A DNA stretch of 64,000 nt from Labia minor (taxonomy: Eukaryota > Arthropoda > Insecta > Dermaptera > Spongiphoridae). The translations under genes were made by a program, and so were the position numbers. Of the stretch, positions 35,934 to 49,404 are shown piece by piece. The number at the start of each line of letters is the position of its first letter. The stretch's first letter is position 1. Under the pieces are notes generated by a model that had not been told where the DNA came from, did not search any database, and saw only the letters and a list, made by a program, of their open reading frames with translations. The stretch lies in assembly GCA_963082975.1 (NCBI GenBank), contig OY720345.1, positions 16,208,491 to 16,272,490 on the forward strand, in the 5' to 3' direction.

Positions 35934-38900
35934 CTACTTTGGTGAGATCGGAGATATGCTTCCTGTAGCTGCCAATTCTGGGTAAAGTTCTAAAGCGACA
36001 ATATCAAGAAGAATATATACTAACTGAAAAAATATAAAAAAACGTTATTTAAAGGTTTAGACTGTTATTGGTGTTGGATAATAATATATGAAAGTAAAAA
36101 TTTTAATTTTCTTTTCTTACATGCTTGTTAAGATGTGGATTTTGGATTGAAGTATATAACATACATAATCCTTTGGCATATCGTGTACCAAATAGAAGAC
36201 CAATAGGTCTTGGCAAAATATTTTGCATTCGTTCAAGAGCTCTTAAAGAACGAGCTTCTAATTCTATTGAAGAAGTTGATGAAGATTTACTCTCATATAT
36301 GGCACCTAGAAATAAAATATATTAATCCTTGTATATATCTCATATTTTATTTATTTATTTTTATGCCAAATTTTCCTTTTAAAAATTAAACAAAATCATT
36401 AATCTCCATTAAGAACATTTATGATGGAAGTAGTATGAGCCTCTAATAGGAAGAAAAGAAATTAATAAAGAAAATGAATATATGTGAATCATATTGTAAG
36501 AGGCTTATATCTAGCCAAGGAAAATTTGAGTTTTCATTATCAATTAAAATTTACCTTGAAGAAGTCTAACTAAATGAGCAAGTCTTTGTGGAACTAAAAG
36601 TCGTTTAAGTTTTCTTTCAAGATAAAAAGTACAAAGTGAATTAAATGTATCATGAAGAGGTTGCCGAAGTGATACCAAAAATCTTATAATAGGTGTAGGA
36701 GCTTGAAGTAAACGAGCGACTAAAAATAGAAAATATAGATAAATAAATTATAGATATATTATAGATTTAGATATATAAATTATAGAAACGATAAAAATTA
36801 TAAAAAAAATTTAAAAAATTATAGTTAAGAGTTTATCATTCTTTTTCAACATATATTACAATATATAAAATAAAAATAAATTATTTACCTAGATATAACA
36901 TGCAATCATAAAAATCTTCTATACATATTCCACCAGGGCTTGATGCTAATGCGGCAAAACCTTCTGCTGGTGGAAGATTAAAATTATCATCAAAAATTGG
37001 ATGTTTTAAAGAACGTATTGTACGTTCACTTTCTGAATTTATATCTTTATATTCTTGTTTACTGAAAAATAATTTTATTTTTAATAAATAAAAAGAAATT
37101 ATATTCTTTTTAGATTGTTTGTATAAAACATACTTATATTTGATTTTTGCTGAGGAGAATAATGCATTCAGAAATGGTTCTAAATGTTGTCCACGTTCTT
37201 TACGTAAACGTAAAGGAACAGATTTTTTAATAATTTTTCCTAGTCCTTCTCCCCCGCCGCTTCCACCCAAACCCATTGTTATTGCTGTTGAAAATTCATC
37301 AGAACATGTCAAAAAAGCATGTAAGAGATCACTCCCTTTTAAGGCAGGCTTTTGAAGGAGTCTTTGAAGGAACTCTTCAAATATCTATAAATCAATTTTA
37401 ATTTTAATTAAACATTTCAAATAAGTAGAATTAGAAATACTCAATATAATCTATCAGAATTTTAATTTTATTTCCATTATCGAATTACAACATGATTGTC
37501 TATAGTCGATAAACACATAAGTGACAATTCACTATTATAAATATTACATATATATTTTATATATTACTATAAACCAAACAAATTAAAAATTAAAAATTAA
37601 AAATAATAATTAATTATAACCTTAAGTTTTGATTCCATATATTGAACACCCCTAGGTCCAAATAATAATCTTTTTGGAGGAAGTTGGACATCACTAAAGT
37701 TTCCATGAAATTCAGTTAATTTATTTTCTAAAATATAAAAGTCAGTATATCGACGATCTACGGTCCAATGACACAAATCAGGATCATCTAAAATAAAAAA
37801 AAAATTGAATTGATTGAATAACTATTAATTATTTAAAATAATTACCAAGAGATGAAACATCAATTCGTTGAACTATTATTTTAAAAACAGAATATGTCTT
37901 TTGGCTAGAATCAAATTTAGTTTCTAATGAAGGTATAGACACCCGCCAAGCACTCAAATCACGAAAACCAATATGTTCGTCCTCTGTCAATTCATCTTCT
38001 TCAGGCTATTAATTTATTTTATAAATTAAATTGTTTTTCTTATTAAGAAAGCAAAAATAAATAATAAAACTTACAAATTCTGTTTCTACTAAATCTAAAT
38101 TGATATCTGGATCAAAAGTGTGACCTTCTATTGTTTGAGATTTCAATGCTCCTTTAATTTTATTTAATTTATTGCTAATTTTTGCGACTGTACCAACTTC
38201 GGACCACTTTTTTGTAGACCTGTTAAAAATTTATATATATAATCAAAATACAACTTTTAATTATTAAAAAAATATTATGTTTTATGTTATAATTTCATGC
38301 GATTTTAAATTTAGAAATGACACTTAAAAAACATATATTAATAATTTAATTAAATGAGTTTTAATATATATATACCTAGATTTAGCAGGAGAGGCTTGAA
38401 GAAGTGGAGAACTGTAAATAGATTTAGAAGAGATAGCGGAATAAGTAAAGAGTGGTTATATACGTACGAATTATGAATGCAGATTAGTAAATTAACAAAC
38501 AGTTAAATTATTATTAAATTAAAATCATTATTCAAATTATTATAAATTTTAAAAAATGCAGTTTTACCTAGTACCACTTTTGTTATAGATGGTGGAATGA
38601 CGAGGCCCACAAAGTAATGTAAAAAACTAAAAATAACAAAAAGAAATAAATAACTAAAATTTTCTACCATGCCAACATTACATTATTATTATGTTTATTA
38701 TTTAAGTCAAATTAACAATTATAATCTAATCAAGACTCGTTTTATGTCGTCCCTATTTGTGTCGTTTCGAAGTTGCGTTATTGAGAAAACATTTAAAATT
38801 TCGATTTTTGGTTTGTGTCGGTTAATATAATATATATATATATATGTTCTTATTAATAAATTAAAAATGAATTCAAACTGTATTTATAAAAATTTTATTA

Positions 38901-41232
38901 TTTTCAAGAAAAATTTTATTTTGGAACCATCAAAGAAATATTTATATGCAAATGCAGGAAAAACATGTTTCAAATTGCTCTTTTTCAGTGAGGAACGGAA
39001 GCTTGGATGTATCCCATATTTATTCCTCTTTGTTACACTTTTCTTTGTTTATTTTAATGATTTATCAATTAAAAATAAAAAGACTAAATGGTAAATTTTT
39101 TTCATTGATGGGACATCATCCGATCTGATTATTAATAATGATTATTATCCAATATTTATAACTATATTTTAGATAACAAATTAATCTTTTATTAATTAAA
39201 TAAAAATCAAGAAATATACTTACATCTTCGCTTTGGTGAAAAATAGGACATAAAATATTTTCTAAAATACTATAAGCATATTCATAAGCTTGAAATAAAT
39301 AAGGAGTTGTCCGCAACTGAACAATATTCTCAGGGGAGTCCTTTATCACTATAAAAACATATTTTATAACATAATTTAGAGTTTGATCCATAAATGTTAA
39401 GTCTATTCCAATCTACGATATTTTTATAACATGACAAAATAAAAAAAACGAATACTAACCTTTATACATTCCATTTACAATTTGTTGCCCAAAAGGAAGA
39501 TGATCAGGTGACTTTAAATTGAAATAAACAGAATATAAATCCCAGGCTTCTTTAAATAGATTTTCTAAATCTGTTCTTGTTAAATCAGGAGTAATCATTT
39601 TTTTATTAAATTCCTCTAAAAAAATGTTTAAATAAAATCAAAATACCTTAAAATAAAAAAGTAAATAATATATACATACCAACATCAAGACAAAATTGTA
39701 AGACATTAACTGAACCCTCTCCTTTTAGAAATTGCATAAATGGATAAAGTAATGATTGATCTTTCAAAATAGTTGAAATATCATAAGTAAGGGCCTTGAT
39801 ATAATTTACAAAAACAAAAACTTATTAAAATTATAATTATGTTATATAAATATATAAAATCTTAATTTTTACCGATTTATTTGAAGAGGGAGCTGTAGTT
39901 GTTACAAATTTTGATAAAAATTGAACTTTGGGGGTTAAAAGATCAGTGGGATATTCAGTCAATGGTTCTCGTCTATCTAGTAATAATAAAAGAAGATTAT
40001 TTACAGTGCCTGGATCGGCTAATATGTCCATAAGTGGCAATAGCACCCAGCCACTTAATATTTCTTTAATAAATTCATGAAAACATCTAAAAAATTACAA
40101 AATTAAAATTTAATGATACTTTAAGGAAAAAATAGAAATTGTCAAATAGCATATATATAACAGCATATATATATATAAATTTATATTACCTGCAATTAAA
40201 ATGATTTAAGGGTAAAAGATCTGGTAATAGTTCATTCATTAAACTTCGTAAGTAATTAATTTCAGAATCACGATTCCTAGCTGCACGATGTAAACGAGGA
40301 CCCAAATATTGAATAGCTCCTTGTTCTAAATTGATATTTTGTCTTTCACATAGATTCAATATTGCAATATAATCATCTAAATAACTAATTCCAGCAGGAA
40401 TTAATTTATTCATAATGATTTCTGATAAGTTTACCTAAAAAAAGAATAAATAATCAAGATTTAAATAATTAATATATATTAAAAAATTAAAACAAAAACC
40501 TGTAGACATCTTCTAAGAAATATTGATGCAGAATAACGAATACATATTTTTAACTCATGAATAAAATGTTCATCAGTAGGTGAAAGTCCATTATACCAAT
40601 TTGCTACGTATTCTTTTAAAGTTGCATTGAAGAACTATATTTAAAATGCAAAAAAACAAATAGACATTGTAATTATTTAAGATATATATAATAAACCTAG
40701 GCTTCTTAAATTCAGGTTGATAATATTCCCAAAAGGAGGCAAAAATTTCAATAACAAATAATTTAAGAAGCCCTTTTAAAAAAATTTAGTACTTGTTCAA
40801 TCGAGTCATCAAGTTCTTCTGAAATATCTAATCCAATCCAGGGTTGCAATAATTGAGTATTTGGTTTGTGGCGATTGCATTTTTTATCACCACAAACATG
40901 ACACGATTTCAATGTACTAATGAAAGGTGGTTTTCTTTTTTTCGTTTTAATAAAATTTAAAAATCTTTTAGGATCAAGATGAAATCTGACAATCAATTTT
41001 AAATTGTTAGTTTGTTTTTTATAGTTTATTTTGTGAGAAAAATCACTTACTTGAATGCATAATGAAAAAGTATAAAACCAATAAGATACGCCGTAAAAAC
41101 AGCAAAACCTGATAGAAAATTAATAAACACTGTCAAAAAAAAACAAATAAAGAAGAGTATAATAATGCTTGTTCTTCCAGGTTTATCATTCCAGAGAAAA
41201 TAAATGATTATTTTCACTTCATTTTCATCCAT
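35934..41232 (-). CDS. SNX14: Sorting nexin 14 (18 exons, 931 aa)
   Basis: An ER-anchored sorting nexin that acts at ER-endolysosome/lipid-droplet contacts (family knowledge). Exons (minus): 41232-41051, 40985-40793, 40634-40500, 40434-40190, 40086-39873, 39794-39680, 39615-39460, 39348-39224, 38626-38568, 38411-38376, 38219-38075, 38005-37846, 37787-37621, 37384-37134, 37061-36889, 36719-36555, 36305-36121, 36023-35934. The frame closes exactly. N-terminal transmembrane segment(s) about 22-58; Cys/His motif SCHVCGDKKCNRH at 88-100, as in vertebrate SNX14; PXA domain about 110-300; RGS about 325-465; PX about 545-665 (HWTVDRRYTDFYILENKLTE); C-terminal nexin domain about 790-915, ending ALELYPEL. 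Length is close to human (about 946). The GQHLEPF motif is conserved. A glycine-rich insert (GLGGSGGGEG) is local. Head-to-head with the CDCA3-like gene. Confidence 0.93.
40700..40772. repeat. Short inverted repeat inside SNX14 intron 2
   Basis: GGCTTCTTAAATT at 40700-40712 is matched by its exact inverse at 40760-40772, with a 47-bp loop. It occupies most of a 158-bp intron, longer than the neighbouring 50-65-bp introns. It may be a tiny MITE. Confidence 0.6.
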
Positions 41233-41963
41233 TGTATTTTCCCGTTTTTATATTAATTCTTCATTTGGAAAATAAATATATATATGAAGTGAACTGATGG
41301 AAAACTTCTTGTAAATAGAGCATATAAAAAACTTAAAAATCATTTCAAGGGTGGAAATATTAACTAATTTATATTATGTAATTTTGACATTTGTCAAACT
41401 TTGACATTCAATATGAAGGTTATGTTTTTATAAAGAAAAAACAGGTGTTTAAAAAATTTAAAAGTTATAAATCCACAATAAAATATATATATATAAAAAA
41501 ATAAATATAAATTAAAAAAAAAATAAGTTAAATAATGTTTTATTTTAATTTTATATCGTATTGATTTTAAATTCATTGATTTAGGAAATAAAAGTAAAAG
41601 AAAAAAAATTTATAAATTTATAAAAAATTTTACTTATTTAATACTTTAGTATAAATCAATTAAACATTTTTCTTATTTAGATTTCATATTTATAAATATT
41701 TATTATTGTAATATAATATTTATTTTAAAGTGATTTTTCATTATTTGTCATTTTTATTTTTTTTAACATTTCATTTTTGGTATTTCTGATCATTTTCGGT
41801 TAAGGTTTTTTAAACGATTTATATCAACGATATTTCAACCGTTAATATATTAATTTACATTTTAGAAATATAATTGCAATACTCTATTGAGGAGTGATAG
41901 TTGGAATATGAATGATAATTTTCAAATTGAATAGTTAATATTAATATATTTAATACAATTAAA
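41233..41963. promoter_or_regulatory. Shared upstream region of SNX14 and the CDCA3-like gene
   Basis: The 731 bp between divergent start codons must hold both promoters and 5' UTRs. No TATA box or known motif can be placed with confidence in such AT-rich DNA. Confidence 0.45.
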
Positions 41964-43575
41964 ATGGGTAATATTTGGACAAAGATTTTAGATGAAATTA
42001 TGCCGGGATCAAATCATCAAACCAATTCGTGTAACAAAACTTCTGATCATCCTGCTACTCCAATTCCAAAAGCTAGGCGATTTATTATCGATTTAGATCC
42101 ACGATCTCCAAATAATGAATGCGTTCGAACTCCAATTGTGGTAATTATTATTTTTTATATATAGATTTTTAATATTTTATTTATAAATTCTTACAAAAAT
42201 AAATTTTAATATTTCATTTTCGACATAGAATGTCAAGAGAGACAATTTATTTAATTAAGCTACAAAAATTATCAAATCTCTTAATAATAATAATTAATTT
42301 TTATTCAATAATGTCAATAAATTATTGATATTATATTTGAGGATCGCACCCAGTATCATAAATTATCTGAATTGTCAAATTTTTATGTAACAAAATTTCA
42401 TTTTAATTTTTACTTAAACAAACTTTATCATTCTAAAATATGTTGGAAATAGTTATTAATTATAATATAAGATATTTTTTATAAAACTCTAAAATCCTAT
42501 TATTTCTAATTTTTAATCAAACTGTAAAGCATTGGGCTTATAGCCCATCTAGCAGATTCTTCAGATTTAGTCCATCTCCTATTTCCAATTACAATAAAAT
42601 TGAAATTCACCAGTTTATCTAAATAAATGTTATAACTTGTTAAAAATCTGAAAAGAGAACATTAACTGTGGTATTTGTCACAAATGTTGAGAGCAGTCCA
42701 AACTTAAGATAAAAAACTATTTTTTTTTGTCATAACTCATGGGTAAATAATAAAAAACCGTTTTGTCCCTTTGGACCCAAACCCGTTGTATTTAAAGTTA
42801 ATTCATTGACATCATATTACTACCACAATTGACTTCTAAAAATTCGAATGTCTAATTTAGAAGCGCCCTTAATTCTATTATATTTTCAGGTTGAATGTAA
42901 TGTAAATCAAATATCAAAAGATTCAGATTCTTCTGAGAACTCATTAAAATATCTTGAAACTGATTTCGAAGAAGAATTAAAAACTAAGGTTCTATTTCCA
43001 ATAGATCCACGATCTCCTACTTTAGGAATTTCTAGAACTCCAATTCAGGTTTTTATATATTTATTTTTATTTGTTTTTTATTTTTTAAAAATTTTTGTTC
43101 ATTTTATTTTCAGTTACTTTCAACTCCAGAACATGCAAAGGCCCTTAAATCAGTTCTACATGGAAATAGTCATTTAAAATTTGATTCTCCTACTTCAACA
43201 TCCTCTACAGATACTCCAATTGATAGTGAAAATACTAATACAACACCTTCGCCGACCGTTACCCCAGTTAAGCAAATTGAAAAAGAAAACATAACCACGC
43301 CGGTTGAAAAGAATAAAACCAAATCGAAAATTGTCAAAACATTTCATAATAAATTTAATATTAATGAAAATAAAGAAAATCCTCATGAAATTTTAATAAA
43401 AAAGAAAAGAAATGATGATAATTCATTTGGTGTTACATCTTCTCCAAGGACTCCGTTAGCTACGATGCAGCCAGGAGCACTTTTAAGAATTAAACAGGTG
43501 CGAGATATGAAAGCAGCTGTCGGGGCATCTGATTCAATTTCCGGTTGGGATCGTGATGCATCTGTCATCATATAA
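41964..43575 (+). CDS. CDCA3: CDCA3/TOME-1-like cell-cycle protein (3 exons, 265 aa)
   Basis: CDCA3 (trigger of mitotic entry) is an F-box-like adaptor for WEE1 degradation and an APC/C-Cdh1 substrate in vertebrates. Exons: 41964-42140, 42890-43048, 43114-43575; phase 0 at both junctions. The signature DPRSP..G..RTPI occurs twice, as in the vertebrate protein: LDPRSPNNECVRTPI (44-58) and DPRSPTLGISRTPI (98-111). A further SPRTPL lies at 222-227. Two KEN degron motifs are visible at 169-171 and 199-201, fitting an APC/C target. Starts MGNIW, where Gly2 could be myristoylated. Length matches human (268). Outside the motifs similarity is low, so orthology is likely but not proven. A polyadenylation-like AATAAA lies at 43670. 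The SLC30A9 3' end is 470 bp downstream, convergent. Confidence 0.75.
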
Positions 43576-44044
43576 TAAACCTATAATAAACCTTTAATCT
43601 TAATATATATATGGATTTATATAATATATATTTTTTTATAATAATTGTAAACATTAACGAATTATTTTTAATAAAAATCTTCAATTGCTCCTAAAATAAA
43701 CATTTGAAGTTTTTTATTTTTATATAAAATAAACCAAGTGATTAATTTAATTGTAAATAAATAATAAAAAAAAGAATAACTTTGTAAAATAATTTATTCG
43801 TATTTATTTTAAATAATGTTAAATTATTTAACCTAGATTCACAGAATCAAATACCTCTTTTTGTCTCTAAAATTAAAAATAAATATTAAATAAAATATAC
43901 ATTTATTAAATAATATAATTAGCTTAATTGCAAACATTTTGAGTTTGAAAATATTTATATATATTTAAAGACATGGACCAAAATTTATACAATATTTTTC
44001 TTTCATTTCCTTTTTAATAAATCTTCAAATATTATTTTTTTGAC

Positions 44045-47000
44045 TTATAATATTTCTAAATCACAATGCCGTATTTCAGGATGTCTTTTCTAAAAGATAA
44101 ATTAATAAATTGTGTACTCAAAAGAAAGAAAATAAAGATTAGTTTTTTAAAAATGAAACTTACTTTTAATTTTGTTTCTATACGATCAATTTCTCCACCA
44201 AGTTTGTCTACAATTCTTTCTCCGTGAAGTAATAAAAATGTTTCAAATTGGTCAATTGTTTTCATTTGGTGAACTTCCTAGAGGTATTAAAATTCACTTA
44301 ATAAAGTAAAAATTCATAAAATAAATAATATAAAAAGCTTGCCTCTAGTAATGCTTGTAGATCTTGTGAATCGAGATATGCTCTTGTTAATTCACGTCCA
44401 TCAAAATCCACTTCTGCTTTATAACGAACCAAAGAATTCCCTATATCAATTCCTTTCACATCATGTATTGCTCGAATCATAACATCAGATTCAAGGTCCC
44501 AATTAATTTTACGCAATCGATCTTCAGTTATAGATCTTAAATAAGAAACTTTATAAGAACTATTATAAAATATAAACATACTATTGATTTGAATTATTTG
44601 GAACAAAATCTCCCATTATAACAATTTTGGAATTGCTATAGAGCAAAAGCACCAGTGTATGACAATTGATTTAAAATTCTTCTTAATATAAGGCTCTAAT
44701 ATATTTTTCGCATGCTGGCTGACATAAAATCAGCATAAAATCAAGAAAGGCATCTGCCAGTTGTAATGTAATGGCTAACTAACCAAGATTATTGAAGGCT
44801 TTTAAGAATATGAAAAAAAATGAAAGCTAGTCAGTTTATATTTGTGTATACTCTCTTCTAAGGATTTCTCACTATGTTTAATTAATCTGTATCCAAAATA
44901 TTTTCTTGTATTAAAACCTTTGATTCTGGACAGTTTTTGATCATTAGAGCTGCATTGTCAAAGACCGGAACTTAAAGTTTCAATCACTAGAAAAAACTAA
45001 ATATCTGTTATTGGTAATTTGTTAATAATTTTATTTTAAAATGAGCAATCTGTCAGAAAATGAAGTTCAAAGTGGCAAAAAGTTATAAATGTCAGACACT
45101 GGTGCCTTTGCTCTACTAATATAATTTGAAATTAACTTATAAAAATATTTAATTAATAATTTGCATAATAGAAAAAGATGTTATTTTTAAGAATACTTTT
45201 ATTTGTCAATGATAATAAAATATACCTTCCAACAAGAGCAGCGACATTTGTATATATAATAAAAGAGGCAACAGCCCCAAGAAGTCCACCAACCATGATA
45301 GAACCTATTGCATCAGGTATATGAGATCCAGTAAATACTGTTAGAGACATACAACCTGCAGCGACTAACACTCCAGCAACAGCTGCCAAGTCTTCGAAAA
45401 AGACTACAGTAACACTTGGATCTGATCTGCGGTATACTGGTGAAAAATAAAAGTAAGATTATATGATTATTATTTTTTATATGTATATTTATAATAATTT
45501 ACTATTAATAATAAACTTACAATATGGAAAGAAATCAATTTTTGCTTCTTTGGCGCCTTTACGTATTGAATTAAAGGCTAAATATAAAGTAGCACCTTCT
45601 GAGGCCAACGAACCAAATAATGTAAGAAATGCCCAAAAGAAGGAATCCATTTCATTTGGATGGAGTAATCCTGAGATTCCATGATAAACAGTAAGACCAG
45701 CGCCAACGCAAAAAATACCCACACCACTAATAAGTGAGGCAACATATTTCATATTTGAATAACCATAAGGGTGATCAGGATTTGCCTCCTAAACATAATA
45801 AAAAATCATAATCAATGTTTTCAAAAATAATAAATTAAATAGAATTTAATTACTTGTGTTGATTTGTGGATTCCATATGCTAAAATAAGTTGATTTATTG
45901 TATCTGCCAGTGAATGAATACATTCGGAAAACATCGAATGTGATCCGGTATATAGCCACGCAAGTAATTTAAAAAAGAAATTACTTCCATTTCTATTGAA
46001 AAATATAAGAAAATATTAATAAATATATATAAAATAATATTATTTATCCAAGTGATTTTATTTTAAATTTCAAACCACGACTCATAAATATAATCTTAAT
46101 AATGAAATGAAATCGAAACAATTACCAAAATATAGCTAAATGTTTATTAATAAAAAATATTTTTCTTTTTAATTAATTAGAGGGAAGTTGATTGGAAAAA
46201 CTTACATAAAAACTGCGGCAAGTACAACACGGCCACTTGAACCGAACAATTCTGAACTTCTATTTATAAAAGTAATTGAACGTCTATAATTCCGCATTGT
46301 TCGTTTCAAGTTAAATATATCTATGAAAATTCAATTCAATTAATCTTAATTTATATAAAAAATACTTAAACATATTATAAATTACCCTGTTGACGTAATT
46401 TTTTTTCAGCATCGCGTATCAATAACTCTTTTAAAAGATTTTCTTTAGTTCCCCAGACTTCAAGCGCTCTTTAAATAAACAAAATAATAATAATTATTTA
46501 ATTTAAATAATATTCAACTTTCTTAAAAAAAAACCTTTGTTCTACATCTTTTCTCCAAAAGACAGTAATTGGTGGTTCATTTTCATAAGGAGACCGTCTC
46601 TGTGTTTTCCGAAGGTCGTCCAAATGAGATGGTTTTAATAAAAAATCAGCCATGGCGCGAATTGGAGTTATGAAATTCCGTTCAAAAGAGGATGCAGTCA
46701 AATCTACACGAAGACGTTTTTTGACCGCCACTTAAAATTAATAATAAACAGTAATTTTAATAATTAGATAATATAATTTATAAAATTATTGAGAAATTTC
46801 ACCGCTATAAGTACTATGTATATATATATATATATACATAGTACATACATTATATGATTGCATTTATTGTACCATTATGAAATATATATAGAGTTAAATT
46901 TGAATTAAAAATAATTATATTTAATGAAAGTGAAAGGGAAAGAGTTGAGTGGTAAAGATATTCCCCATAAATCTAATAATCTATTTCAATGCTATTGACC

Positions 47001-48903
47001 ACAATATTTGATATTGTTTTTACTTTATATTCCTATTGGATGAATCACTTATTGTTTTCTCCCAAATAAACTTTTCATCAATCGTTTTTCTGTCTTTCAA
47101 AAGATATTTTTAAAAATTTTAAAATTTGCGGATGTTTAGTTGACATATAATTCCCTAGTATATAATCTATAAATCCCGTTTAATCTACCTAACAAATTAT
47201 TAATGAAAATTATTTGTAAATTTAAAATAAATTTTGCCAAATTCAGAGTGACAGACTGACAGTGTCATGCGTAATTAGTAAAAGTCATCTTGATGACATT
47301 TTATACAAATTACTATTTAGCAAGTAATGAACTTTGATTTAATGTCAATAAACATTCATTGAGTATTATTTAATTAAAAACCATCGTCTCCAGTTTGTCA
47401 CCCCACATTTCAAGATCATTTTAATTCCTAATAACAATTGTAGAACATTTTTCTCACTATAATTCTTAAAAAATACATAAAAATTTGAATAAACAATTTA
47501 AATTCACAAAGTTGTCTAAATCACTATAATTAGTAAAAATAATAATTGTAATATATATGCTTATGTTAATTTTCAATTCTATAAAAATAAATTAAAAAGT
47601 TATAATAGACCTTTGATAATTTTTTCTTTTACTTGTTCAGATTTTATATTTTCTTTATCTTGAGACTCAATTTGACCATCTTTGTTTAATTTTTGATGTG
47701 TAGTTGTTTCAGGTACCCTATTTTTCAAAATCATATCTACAATTGGCTTATTAGGATGTTGATTTATTAAAGAGTTTTTTTCTTTATTCTCTATAGGTTT
47801 ATTTTGTTTATCTAAAATAATTTTATTCTTATTGGCTAAAGTGGAATGTGTAATTTGATCATCTTTTAAATTATCAGTTGTTAATGTTTGTTTTCTTAAA
47901 TTAAATATAATTAATGATCTTTTTTTAGGATTAAAAATGTTTGATGATAACGTAGAATGCGCACGAGAGTATCCTAAAACAAAAATAAATAATGAATAAA
48001 AATATTCTTAAAATAAATCATATTTATTATATTTTCTTTTAGAATTTTAATTGAATATTGAATTAATATAATTAATTATAATCTTTGTTGAAATTCATTT
48101 TATTCATTTTCGCATGTATTGAGTTCATTAAGAAAAGTTTGATTTTATTAAAGTTCTTTTTAAATTTTTAAAATAATAAAAATGAAATTTCTTTCATTGT
48201 AGTATCAAGAGAAAATTTCATAAAGTGAAATATCATAAAATAAATAAAAAAATATTAAATTTTAGAAAATATGATCAATATTTTTATATTGAAGGAGTAT
48301 GTTTTGTGTATATTTTGCCAGGGGAGATTTATATTCCTCATGTTAAAATAATAATAGATGAAATTATTTTAGCTATCACCTATCACAAATAAATATTGAA
48401 TATAATAATATAATATTTATAAAAAAATTAAGTAATTTTCTATTAATTTTCATAATTAAATTAATTAAAATGAATTCAAATATATAAAATTTTATTATTA
48501 AAAAAAAATTATAATCTAAATTTACTAGATTTTTTTTTCATAAAAAAAATAAGTTAAAAATATAAATAAATAAAGATTTTATAAAAAAAAACATTCGCTG
48601 GAATCTAGGATATTTATAGAAATTATATTTTAAAAATAGCTTAAAATATTTTTACATTTGTAATTATAAAATTAAAGGATTTTATAATCTCAAAATATGT
48701 ATAGAATAAATGAAAATTCAAAATAAATTATTTTATTTAATAAAAAACTAAGAATTATTTAATTTATTAAGACATAATCTGGAATAAATAAATTCAAAAA
48801 TCATAAAGAATTAATCGAAATAAACTTCATACTCACCTAAATTAAATAAAATAAATCTTTGATGAGAAGAAGAAATAAATGAATTTTTAAGAATGGAGAT
48901 CAT
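44045..48903 (-). CDS. SLC30A9: Mitochondrial zinc transporter SLC30A9/ZnT9 (11 exons, 597 aa)
   Basis: A cation-diffusion-facilitator family member that exports zinc from mitochondria. Exons (minus): 48903-48837, 47973-47611, 46730-46535, 46468-46386, 46320-46206, 45992-45854, 45788-45521, 45436-45226, 44535-44343, 44277-44164, 44089-44045. The start MISILKNSFISSSHQRFILF then GYSRAHS is a good mitochondrial presequence. A poorly conserved linker about 25-145 is followed by the family block ITPIRAMADFLLKPSHLDDL and WRKDVEQRALEVWG. Transmembrane core: SGRVVLAAVF, metal-site helix FSECIHSLADTINQ, VASLISGVGIFCVGAGLTVY, FFEDLAAVAGVLVAAGCMSL, GLLGAVASFIIYTNVAALVG. C-terminal cytosolic domain IRAIHDVKGID...VDFDGRELTRAYL, ending HPEIRHCDLEIL as in human. 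Intron 9 uses a GC-AG donor (GAG|GCAAGC at 44342-44341). Somewhat longer than human (568). Intron 8 carries a TIR element. Confidence 0.93.
44641..45113. mobile_element. TIR element (MITE) in SLC30A9 intron 8
   Basis: Ends GAGCAAAAGCACCAGTGT and, inverted, GAGCAAAGGCACCAGTGT, flanked by TA on each side. The TIR continues imperfectly (ATGACA / CTGACA). About 470 bp without coding. A TA duplication suggests Tc1/mariner ancestry. Confidence 0.75.
46811..46844. repeat. Perfect 34-bp palindrome
   Basis: GTACTATG, nine alternating TA steps and CATAGTAC form a perfect palindrome in SLC30A9 intron 2. It could extrude as a cruciform or be a simple-repeat artefact. Confidence 0.8.
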
Positions 48904-49404
48904 TTTGACAGCTTTTCTATTGAGAAAATATTGTTTTAATTATATATAGATATATATTTATTTCTTTAAATTAGATAACAAATTGAAATTTTATTGATAA
49001 AAAGATAATTCATTTTTAATTTATTCTATTATGGAGTTTAAAGTGGAAAAATTCAATTGCAAAAGTTTTTTTTTAATAATTGGCGTAGATAAGTTCGAAA
49101 AATTCACTTGCTGTTATTATATGATAAGAAACGCCAACTATTGCTAAAATACACTAAATAATACATATATAAATTCTTTATTAAATAGTACATTTCAAAT
49201 AATTAGAAATAAAGATATATTTTGAAAAATATTTTTCATTATTATCTTGATATATTAAATTATTTTGAATTATTGGTTGAGTTGGATGTGGTTCGTTAAC
49301 ATGGAAGACGTCATTAATCTTAGTATTAGTCAGTATTAGTATTATTTTTTATTATTAGTAGTTGATCCTGTTAAGGTTAGGAAATAAGATTTTTATAAAT
49401 AAAA
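48904..49404. promoter_or_regulatory. Shared upstream region of SLC30A9 and MRPL23
   Basis: 501 bp separate the two divergent start codons. Both products are mitochondrial, so a bidirectional promoter is plausible. It contains TAGTATTAGTCAGTATTAGT, a small direct repeat at about 49321-49341. No defined motif was assigned. Confidence 0.45.
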
